Of a stretch of DNA of 64,000 bases, positions 54,061-62,688 are shown one piece after another; the stretch's first letter is position 1; each line of letters opens with the position of its first letter. The position numbers and the translations under genes were made by a program. A model generated the notes under the pieces. It did not search any database. It was not told the origin of the DNA and saw only the letters and a list, made by a program, of their open reading frames with translations. This stretch comes from Methylobacterium trifolii (GTDB lineage Bacteria > Pseudomonadota > Alphaproteobacteria > Rhizobiales > Beijerinckiaceae), in NCBI RefSeq assembly GCF_022179685.1, contig NZ_BPRB01000073.1:1-64000 (forward strand), given 5' to 3'.

Positions 54061-54354
54061 TCAGGCGAATGCGAGGTAGAGAGCAAGAAGCAGGCCGACG
54101 ACCAGCGGCGCCTTCCAGCCAATGGCCGGGGCCAGGGCACCGACCGCACCGGCGATGCCGGACAGCACAACGCCGAAGATCGCCGTGAGCCACGCCTCGC
54201 GGATGCCGCCGACGGCCAGAGCCAGGACCCAGCAGATCACCACGCCGGTGGCGATCTCGACGAACCGGACGAAGCCGCGATAGGTCTGCTCGTGCGTCTT
54301 GCCATCCATCGCGGCGCTGTAGGGTGCTCCGGATGCGGTCTTCGTATCGGCCAT
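54061..54354 (-). CDS. aa3-type cytochrome c oxidase subunit IV-like small membrane protein
   Basis: A 97-aa protein. HEQTYRGFVRFVEIATGVVICWVLALAV is the bacterial aa3 subunit IV pattern (H-E-x-T-Y-x-G-F followed by a TM helix); two further hydrophobic stretches follow (WLTAIFGVVLSGIAGAVGAL and APLVVGLLLALYLAFA), so it is longer than the usual one-TM subunit. It sits 123 bp upstream of pntAA on the same strand, a linkage I recall from other Rhizobiales. Oxidase genes are not in the window. Confidence 0.72.
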   Translation of the reverse strand: MADTKTASGAPYSAAMDGKTHEQTYRGFVRFVEIATGVVICWVLALAVGGIREAWLTAIFGVVLSGIAGAVGALAPAIGWKAPLVVGLLLALYLAFA

Positions 54355-54490
54355 CGTGCGCTCGTCCTTTTAGACGCGACCCTGCATTGTCACGAGCGGA
54401 TGTAGCGCAAGCTTTTTCCTGCGGCAATCGACATGGCGGCCGAGGACGCCGCCGCCGTGGACGGCGCGGCGAACCCCGGCGTCAGACGGC

Positions 54491-55852
54491 TCAGTGGGGC
54501 TGCGGCAGCCCGGCCGCCCCGAGCGCCTCCACCTGCCTGGCGGCGAGGGTGTCGAGGGAAAAATTCTCGATCTCGGCCTCGAACAGGCGATGGTAGTTCA
54601 ATTCCGAGCGCAGGTGCAGGAAGACCGCCCCCAGGCCGACCGCGGCGCGGTCCATGAAGACGAATTCCTGCGGTATGGTGACGGGGCCCCGCTCCTTCAG
54701 GGCCTGATGCACCTGGAAGGCCTGCCGCCGCCCGTACTCGCCGGGCTTGACCCCGTCCGCCACGGTGCGGGTGCGGTCCTCCAGCAATGGGCCGTAGATG
54801 AAGCGGGCCCAGATGTTGAGGATCTCGATCTTCTCCCGGTCGAGGTCCTTGAAGCCCCAGACCTCGTAGGCGTGGACGATCCGGGCCTCGTCCTGCGTGA
54901 GCAGCCCCCGGTAGAGGTCGACCACGCCGCCGACGAAGCGCGGGTGGAAGATGCGCACGCAGCCGTAATCGAGGAGGTTGATGCCGCCGGGCTCGGAGCC
55001 CTCCGAGAACACGGTGTAGTTGCCCAGATGCGGGTCGCCGTGGATCACGGCCGCGCGGCTGAACGGGTGCCACCAGGCCTTGAACATCGCCTGCGCGATC
55101 CGGTTGCGGACCTCCACGGGGCTGTCGGCGAAACTGAGGATGCGCGCCCCGTCGAGCCAGCCGAGCGTCAGGAGCCGCTTGGTCGAGAGGTCGGAATGGA
55201 TCGCCGGCACGCGCACGGCATCGATGTCCTTCAGCACGGCGCCGTAGAGGCCGGCGTGCTTGGCCTCCCGCTCGTAATCCAGTTCCTCGCGCACTCGCGC
55301 GCCGATTTCCTTGGCGATTTCACGGGTGTCGAGCCAGGAGTTCATGCGACGGTGGAGGGCGAAGGCGACCTGCAGCTGCTTCAGGTCGGCCTCCACGGCC
55401 GATTGCATGTCCGGATATTGCAGCTTGCAGGCCAGCGGCACGCCGTCCAGGGAGGTCGCCCGGTGCACTTGCCCGAGGGAGGCCGCTGCGGCTGGCTTCA
55501 GGTCGAAATCCGCGAACCGCGTCCGCCAATCGCTCCCGAGTTCGGCCATCATCCGCCGCTTGACGAAGGCCGCCCCCATCGGGGGAGCGTCGGCCTGGAG
55601 CTTCTGCAGCTCCGCCGCGTATTCGGGCGGCAGCAGGTCCGGCACGGTGGCGAGCAGCTGCGCCACCTTCATGATCGGCCCCTTCAGGCCGCCGAGGGCC
55701 TGGGCGAGGGCCGCCGCGTTCGTCGTGCCTTCCTTGCCGAACAGGCGGGCTCCCGCCATCCGCGCGGCGACCCCGCCGACATTGGCTCCGACGCGGGCGT
55801 AGCGGCTGGCGCGGGCGGAGAAGCGGTTGGCTTCGCGATCGGTCTCGGCCAT
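54491..55852 (-). CDS. AarF/ABC1/UbiB-family atypical kinase
   Basis: A 453-aa protein of the ABC1 family. The KxGQ-like element reads LKGPIMKVAQLLATVPDLLPPEYAAELQKLQADAPPM, the AAASLGQVHRA Ala-rich nucleotide loop and the catalytic VIHGDPHLGNY and NLLDYGCVR motifs are present. Family members (UbiB, COQ8/ADCK) support ubiquinone or lipid metabolism through a kinase/ATPase activity. No C-terminal TM pair is seen, so it is unlikely to be UbiB itself. A GTG at 55882 would add 10 residues. Confidence 0.88.
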   Translation of the reverse strand: MAETDREANRFSARASRYARVGANVGGVAARMAGARLFGKEGTTNAAALAQALGGLKGPIMKVAQLLATVPDLLPPEYAAELQKLQADAPPMGAAFVKRRMMAELGSDWRTRFADFDLKPAAAASLGQVHRATSLDGVPLACKLQYPDMQSAVEADLKQLQVAFALHRRMNSWLDTREIAKEIGARVREELDYEREAKHAGLYGAVLKDIDAVRVPAIHSDLSTKRLLTLGWLDGARILSFADSPVEVRNRIAQAMFKAWWHPFSRAAVIHGDPHLGNYTVFSEGSEPGGINLLDYGCVRIFHPRFVGGVVDLYRGLLTQDEARIVHAYEVWGFKDLDREKIEILNIWARFIYGPLLEDRTRTVADGVKPGEYGRRQAFQVHQALKERGPVTIPQEFVFMDRAAVGLGAVFLHLRSELNYHRLFEAEIENFSLDTLAARQVEALGAAGLPQPH

Positions 55853-55939
55853 TCTTGCTTGTGTCCCGCGCAGCTTGGACACGGGAGATAAGCCTTCGCC
55901 CTCCGGCTGCCAGGGCGCTGGGTCCCTGCGCCGCGGGGG

Positions 55940-56326
55940 CTATGCGCCCGGCCAGTTGTCGCGGACCCAGCGGGTGAGGCCGGCTTCGTCGATCTCGCCG
56001 GCGGCGAGGCCGCGGATCATCACCACGGCTTCGGCCTCGTCCGCAAGGAAATCCACGTCGTTCAGGCCGAGAAACGTGACGAGCGCCAGCAGCGCGGCCC
56101 GCTTGTTTCCGTCGATAAAGGGGTGGTTCTTGGCGATGCCGAAGGCGTAGGCCGCCGCAAGCTCCGCGAGGTCCGGCTCCCCGTAGGCCGCTCGGTTCAC
56201 GGGACGGCCCAGGGCGGATTCGAGCGCGCCCTCGTCGCGCAGGCCGGAGGGGCCGCCGAAGAGCTTGATCTGCTGTGCATGGATCGCCTGGACGAGGTCG
56301 CTCGTCAGCCAGACGATCCCGCTCAT
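55940..56326 (-). CDS. Doc-type Fic toxin
   Basis: A 128-aa Fic-fold toxin with the HPFIDGNKR motif at residues 68-76, the Doc variant HxFx(D/N)GNKR. Doc phosphorylates EF-Tu and halts translation. The N-terminal WLTSDLVQAIHAQQIKLFGGPSGLRDEGALESAL is also typical of Doc. The ATG overlaps the antitoxin stop by 4 bases, the usual coupled toxin-antitoxin order. Confidence 0.92.
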   Translation of the reverse strand: MSGIVWLTSDLVQAIHAQQIKLFGGPSGLRDEGALESALGRPVNRAAYGEPDLAELAAAYAFGIAKNHPFIDGNKRAALLALVTFLGLNDVDFLADEAEAVVMIRGLAAGEIDEAGLTRWVRDNWPGA

Positions 56327-56547
56327 TTGGCAAGCTCGGACAAGGCGTTGCGATAGGTCTTCATCGCCTTATCGGCGATCTTCATGCCCTTCTCGAAATC
56401 CGGGTCATAGGGCGACAGGCGCACCGAGCCGTCGGACACTTCCGTCACGTAGAGCCACTGGCCCTGCGTGAGATTCAATTTGCCGACGAGTTCTTTCGGC
56501 AGGATCAGGCCGGTGGAGTTGCCGATCTTCTTGATTTCGAGCTTCAT
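56323..56547 (-). CDS. AbrB/MazE-type antitoxin partner of Doc
   Basis: A 74-aa protein: swapped-hairpin DNA-binding domain KLEIKKIGNSTGLILPKELVGKLNLTQGQWLYVTEV, then a C-terminal tail (DPDFEKGMKIADKAMKTYRNAL) that should inhibit the toxin. The ATG at 56547 matches the family start; the open frame upstream is not conserved-looking. It probably autoregulates the pair. The operon sits between pepF and the ABC1 kinase gene. Confidence 0.9.
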   Translation of the reverse strand: MKLEIKKIGNSTGLILPKELVGKLNLTQGQWLYVTEVSDGSVRLSPYDPDFEKGMKIADKAMKTYRNALSELAK

Positions 56548-56625
56548 CGCCGGGCTCCGCAGGATGTTGTACGAAACGTATAACATCCTGCGGGCGTGAG
56601 CCAAAGGCGTTTCCGACGTCCCGCC

Positions 56626-58497
56626 TCAGCCCTGTCCTTCCATCCCCTCCAGTTCCGCGATCATCCCCTCGATCATCCCCAGCCCGATCTGCCAGAAGCC
56701 GGGGTCCTTCGCGTCGAGGCCGAAGGGGGCCAGCAACGCGCCGTAGGGCTTCGAGCCGCCGGCCGAGAGCAGGGCGAAGTAGCGCTCGACGAAGCCGCCC
56801 TCCGCCTTGGCGTAGACCCCGTAGAGGGAGTTCACGAGGCAATCGCCGAAGGCGTAGGCGTAGACGTAGAACGGCGAGTGAATGAAGTGCGGGATGTAGG
56901 CCCAGAACGGCTCGTAGCCCGCATCGAGGCTGATGGCCGGGCCGAGGGACTCCGCTTGAACCGAAATCCAGAGCTCGTTGATCTGCTCGGTGGTCAACTC
57001 GCCCTTGGCGCGAGCGAGGTGGACCTTGCGCTCGAAGGAGTAGAACGCGATCTGCCGCACCACCGTATTGATCATGTCCTCGACCTTGGCGGCCAGCATC
57101 GCCCTGCGCTGGGTCGTGTCGGTGGTTGCAGCGAGCAGGCGCCGGAAGGTCAGCATCTCGCCGAAGACGCTCGCGGTCTCGGCCAGCGTCAGGGGCGTGG
57201 GCGCCATCAGGGCGCCGTTGGGGCCGGCGAGCACCTGGTGCACCCCGTGGCCGAGTTCGTGGGCGAGCGTCATCACGTCCCGCGGCTTGCCCTGGTAATT
57301 GACCAGCACGTAGGGGTGGACCGAGGGCACGGTCGGATGGGCGAAGGCGCCGGGCGCCTTGCCGGGCCGTGTCGGCGCGTCGATCCAGCCCCGGTCGAAG
57401 AAGTCCCGGGCGATGCCGGCCATGCGCGGCGAGAACGCGTCGTAGGCGTCGAGCACCGTGTCGCGGGCTTCCGTCCAGGGAATGGTGCGCTGCTCCACAC
57501 GGGGCAGGGGCGCGTTGCGGTCCCAATAGGGCAGCGCGTCGAGCCCGAACCACCTGGCCTTCAGCCGGTAGTAGCGGTGCGACAGGCGCGGATAGGCGTC
57601 GCGAACGGCGTCCACCAGGGCGGCCACCACTTCGGGCTCGACCCGGTTGGAGAGGTGGCGGGCGTCGGCCACGTCCTTGAAGCCCCGCCAGCGGTCGGAG
57701 ATCTCCTTGTCCTTGGCCAGCGTGTTGGTGATGAGGGTGAACACCCGGAGGTTGGCCCGCAGCACCTCGCTGACCGCGCCGGCCGCCTCGCGGCGTACCG
57801 CGCCGTCCGGGTCCTGGAGCTTGTTCAGGGTCGGCTCCAGGGGAAGCTGCTCGCCCTGGATCGGGAAGCGCAAGGCGGCGATGGTCTCGTTGAACAGCCG
57901 GTCCCAGGAGGCGTTGGCGGTGACGGACTTCTCCAGGAACAGCTTCTCGATCCGGTCCTCGAGCTGGAACGGCTTCTCCCGCCGCAAATCCTCGATCCAG
58001 GGCGCGTAATGGGCGAGCGGCCCGTCCGCCATCGCCGCATCCAGCACCGCGTCGTCGATGCGGTTGAGTTCGAGGGCGAAGAACAGGAGGTCGCCCGAGG
58101 CGTCGGTCAGACGCTCGCGGGTGTCGCCGTAGAACTTGGCGCGGGCCTCGTCGGTGGTGTCTCCGGAATAGACGAGGCCGGCATAGGACATCAGCTTGCC
58201 CAACAGGTCCTCGATCGCCTCGTAGGCTGCGACCGCCTCCGCGAGCCTGCCAGAGGCGTCGGGTCCCTGCGCCAGGGCAGCCAGGTGGCCTGCATAGCTC
58301 TGCGAGAACGAGCGGCACTCGGAGACGGCGCGGGCGAGGTCGTCGCGGAACTCGGGGGCGTCGAGGCCGGGATAGAGGTCCGAGAGGTCCCATTCGGGCA
58401 GCGGGCCGAGGTCCACCGCGCGGGCCGTATCCCGCGCAGCCTGGGCGCCCTCGGAGATGCGGAGGGTGTCCGACTGGGTGGCGATTCTGCTCGGCAT
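56626..58497 (-). CDS. pepF: M3-family oligoendopeptidase F
   Basis: A cytoplasmic zinc peptidase of 623 aa cutting short peptides. Zinc-site motif TLAHELGHGVHQ near residue 410, the N-terminal WDLSDLYPG, and FGEMLTFRRLL and YAYAFGDCLVNSLYGVYA in the C-terminal half match bacterial PepF. Codon use is typical. Its stop is about 80 bp from the antitoxin start. Confidence 0.94.
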   Translation of the reverse strand: MPSRIATQSDTLRISEGAQAARDTARAVDLGPLPEWDLSDLYPGLDAPEFRDDLARAVSECRSFSQSYAGHLAALAQGPDASGRLAEAVAAYEAIEDLLGKLMSYAGLVYSGDTTDEARAKFYGDTRERLTDASGDLLFFALELNRIDDAVLDAAMADGPLAHYAPWIEDLRREKPFQLEDRIEKLFLEKSVTANASWDRLFNETIAALRFPIQGEQLPLEPTLNKLQDPDGAVRREAAGAVSEVLRANLRVFTLITNTLAKDKEISDRWRGFKDVADARHLSNRVEPEVVAALVDAVRDAYPRLSHRYYRLKARWFGLDALPYWDRNAPLPRVEQRTIPWTEARDTVLDAYDAFSPRMAGIARDFFDRGWIDAPTRPGKAPGAFAHPTVPSVHPYVLVNYQGKPRDVMTLAHELGHGVHQVLAGPNGALMAPTPLTLAETASVFGEMLTFRRLLAATTDTTQRRAMLAAKVEDMINTVVRQIAFYSFERKVHLARAKGELTTEQINELWISVQAESLGPAISLDAGYEPFWAYIPHFIHSPFYVYAYAFGDCLVNSLYGVYAKAEGGFVERYFALLSAGGSKPYGALLAPFGLDAKDPGFWQIGLGMIEGMIAELEGMEGQG

Positions 58498-58948
58498 GGT
58501 CCTCGTTCCTTCCGGGTCGCCGGTCTGGGTGGCGTCGCGGTCCCGGTGTCCGCTGATATCGAGCGGGACGGCCGGCCTTCAACCGGATTCCGCGCCCGGG
58601 ACAATCGCTTGAATGCGATTGTCCCGATTCCTTGCCCGGCCTGAGGCGCCATCGCCCGCCTCCGTGGGCTCTGGCCGATCCTCCGCGCCATGTCTCCCGG
58701 GACGTTCGTCCCGAAAAACCCGCTGCGCGAGGCGCTCTTCGCGCCCTGAAGTCGCCGAAGCCATGGCCGTCGTTCCGCGCTGCCGACCCGCACGTCCCCG
58801 GCGAAAGGTTCGATCGTCGTTAAGCGGGACTTTACGCATCTGGGCGACCCTGCGGTTCGAAACGAAACACGCAGCCGGGCCGTCTCCGGCGCCGGGGCCG
58901 TTGGGTCCCGCGCCGAGGTGCCCGCGCGGTCTGCCGAGGAAAGCCCGC
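58498..58948. other. Divergent interval between pepF and the sigma-54 response regulator gene
   Basis: It contains the hairpin at 58597-58626, a smaller perfect inverted repeat CGGGACG-tt-CGTCCCG at 58698-58713, and a GAGGAAA ribosome-binding site before 58949. An open frame runs through to the regulator gene but shows no initiation signal or domain. No other gene is supported. Confidence 0.45.
58597..58626. repeat. Perfect intergenic hairpin
   Basis: CGGGACAATCGC (58597-58608) and GCGATTGTCCCG (58615-58626) form a 12-bp stem with loop TTGAAT, upstream of both flanking divergent genes, so it is not a terminator of either. The GCGATTgTCC core resembles the hairpins at 20304-20348 and 21166-21215, suggesting a dispersed palindromic element. 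Confidence 0.6.
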
Positions 58949-60442
<1,494 letters not shown>

Positions 60443-60452
60443 GCCGGGCGCG

Positions 60453-60484
60453 AGCGGGGCGGTGCGGTTGCGCACGGCCCCGCT
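60453..60484 (+). terminator. Hairpin after the response regulator gene
   Basis: AGCGGGGCGGTGC pairs with GCACGGCCCCGCT (one mismatch) around a 6-nt loop, 10 bases past the stop. There is no U-run, so termination may be incomplete. Confidence 0.5.
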
Positions 60485-60543
60485 TGAGAGGATAATCATA
60501 AGCTTGGGGCGGTCCCTCGGGCCGGCACCCTGGAGATGCGAAC

Positions 60544-62478
60544 ATGGGCGTCTCGCGCTCAGCCAAAGCCGCGCTGGCCGCCCTGTTGATGGGCTCGGTC
60601 GCGCCGGCCTGCCTCGTCCGGGCGCAGGCGGAGCCCGGCCGCGCGCCGGTGGCCGTCACCGCTGCCGTGGCCACGGACGGGGCCGTGCCGGACACGGCGC
60701 TGCCGGCCGAGCGCGCTGCGCCGGCGCCCGTCGTGTCGCCCGAGGCCGCCGCCCCGCCGCCCGACAAGCCCGTGGAGGCCGCGACGCCCGCACCGCCCGC
60801 GGAGCCCCAGCCCGCGGCCGTGTTCGCGCGCCTGGCCGATCCCGCCCCGCTCCTGCCGCGCCTGTCCGCAAAGGAGCGTGAGGCGATGCGGGCCTTCTAT
60901 GCGCTGGGCGCCTTCAAGCCGGTCTGGATCGTGGACGGGGCCTTCACCCCGGCCGCCAAGGCGGTCGCCGCCCGCCTCGCCGCAGCCGGTGAGGACGGGC
61001 TCGACGCGCGGGCCTACCCGGTGCCCGTGCTCGGCGTCCTGAGCCGGCCCGACTCCCTGGCCGAGGTCGCCGAGGCGGACCTGAAGCTCTCCGCCGCGGT
61101 CGCCCTCTATGCCCGCGACGCAAGGGGCGGCCGGGTCAACCTCACCGCGATCTCCCGCCTGATCACCCCGGCCCTCGACCTTCCGGCCGCCGACACGGTC
61201 CTGGCCCAACTCGCCAGCGCCGGTGCGGGCGCGGGCGACCTGCTCCAGCGCTACAACCCGAACACCGTGGGCTACCGCGCCCTCAAGGCGCGGCTGGCCG
61301 CCGGCCGCGACCGGACCCCGAGCAACGCGCCGAGCGTCAGGCTCCCCCCCGGCCCGACCTTGAGGCTCGGCATGCGGGACGCCCGCGTGCCGCTGATCCG
61401 CGCCCGCTTCGGCCTGGAGGCCCGCGCCGCCGGCACCCTCGACGCGGCCCCCGGCGCGCCGGAGGATTACGATGCGGGGGTGGCGGCCGCGGTCGCCGCC
61501 TTCCAGCGCAGCCGCGGGATCCCGGGCAACGGCACCCTGAACGCGCAGACCGTCGTGGCCCTGGGCAATCCCGAGGTCCGGGCGCCCGTCGGGGCCGACG
61601 AGGCGGCGCTCATCGTCAACATGGAGCGCTGGCGCTGGCTGCCCTCCGATCTCGGGGCCGACTACGTCCTCGTCAACGTGCCCGAGTTTCATCTGCGGGT
61701 GTTCCGCAACGGCGCGATGGCCGACGAGACGCGGGTGATCGTCGGCAAGACGGATTCGCCCACGCCGCTTTTCTCCGGGATGATGGAATATGCGGTCGTC
61801 AACCCGTCCTGGTACGTGCCGCCCTCGATCCTGAAGACCATGCTCGCCTCCGGCCGGACGGCCGGCTACGAGGTCGTCCGGCGCGGCAACCAGACCTACC
61901 TGCGCCAGCCGCCGGGGGAGCGGAACGCGTTGGGCTTCATCAAGTTCATGTTCCCCAACAACCACGCGGTCTACCTGCACGACACCCCGAACCGCTCGCT
62001 GTTCGCGCGCTCCGAGCGGGCGCTCAGCCACGGTTGCGTCCGTGTCGACGACCCGTTCCGCTTCGCCGGCTCGGTGCTGCCCGCCGCGTGGTCGGGCGAG
62101 CGACTGAAGAAGCTGATCGGCAAGGGCGAACGCACCATCCGCCTCGACGCCAAGCTGCCGGTGCACCTCGCCTACTTCACCGCCTACGTCGACGATTCCG
62201 GCCTCTACCGGACGCTACCGGACCTCTACGGCTACGACGGTCCGATGCGCGCGGCCCTGGGCCTTCCGGGCGGTTCCGCGCCCGCCGTCGCCCGGCGCCC
62301 CGCGGAGCCGGCGCGGCGCGCGGCCGAGGTGGTCCCCAAGCCACGGCCGAAGGTGGTGCGCCACGTGACGCGCCCCGCGGCACCCGCCGCCCGCGCCAGC
62401 GCCGAGGGGGCGCCGGAATACGGCGAGCCGGGCCTGTGGACCCCGCGCCCCGCGCCGGCCTCCCGCTACTGGTGGTAG
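60544..62478 (+). CDS. L,D-transpeptidase (YcbB-like) with peptidoglycan-binding domain
   Basis: A 644-aa periplasmic enzyme making 3-3 cross-links in peptidoglycan. It has a signal peptide (AALAALLMGSVAPACLVRAQA), a Pro/Ala-rich linker, a YcbB scaffold domain (AFYALGAFKPVWIVDG), a peptidoglycan-binding helix set (YDAGVAAAVAAFQRSRGIPGNGTLNAQTVVAL), then the YkuD catalytic domain with HDTPNRSLF and the active-site SHGCVRVDDP (Cys498). A basic, Pro-rich tail ends the protein. It is followed by a DUF882/MepK-like gene, as in E. coli ycbB-ycbK. Confidence 0.92.
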   Translation: MGVSRSAKAALAALLMGSVAPACLVRAQAEPGRAPVAVTAAVATDGAVPDTALPAERAAPAPVVSPEAAAPPPDKPVEAATPAPPAEPQPAAVFARLADPAPLLPRLSAKEREAMRAFYALGAFKPVWIVDGAFTPAAKAVAARLAAAGEDGLDARAYPVPVLGVLSRPDSLAEVAEADLKLSAAVALYARDARGGRVNLTAISRLITPALDLPAADTVLAQLASAGAGAGDLLQRYNPNTVGYRALKARLAAGRDRTPSNAPSVRLPPGPTLRLGMRDARVPLIRARFGLEARAAGTLDAAPGAPEDYDAGVAAAVAAFQRSRGIPGNGTLNAQTVVALGNPEVRAPVGADEAALIVNMERWRWLPSDLGADYVLVNVPEFHLRVFRNGAMADETRVIVGKTDSPTPLFSGMMEYAVVNPSWYVPPSILKTMLASGRTAGYEVVRRGNQTYLRQPPGERNALGFIKFMFPNNHAVYLHDTPNRSLFARSERALSHGCVRVDDPFRFAGSVLPAAWSGERLKKLIGKGERTIRLDAKLPVHLAYFTAYVDDSGLYRTLPDLYGYDGPMRAALGLPGGSAPAVARRPAEPARRAAEVVPKPRPKVVRHVTRPAAPAARASAEGAPEYGEPGLWTPRPAPASRYWW

Positions 62479-62688
62479 CCTGCGGGCGCCGGGCGGCCGG
62501 CGCTCTGGTCCCGCGCCCGTCCCGTGTGCGCTGCCGCTATTGCGGGCACGATTTCGCCACGGTCCAGCCTTAGCCGTAAGGAATCGAGGCGGTGGTTCGA
62601 GGACCCGATAACCGGACGTTCACGGTTTTCGGCAACCTTGCATTCACCATGCGTCCGGCGCGGGCTCCGGGATTGGGTGAGGACGATC

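Noticed and set aside
58698-58713. Inverted repeat CGGGACG-tt-CGTCCCG as a terminator
   Set aside because: It is followed by A residues on the plus strand and lies upstream, not downstream, of both neighbours.
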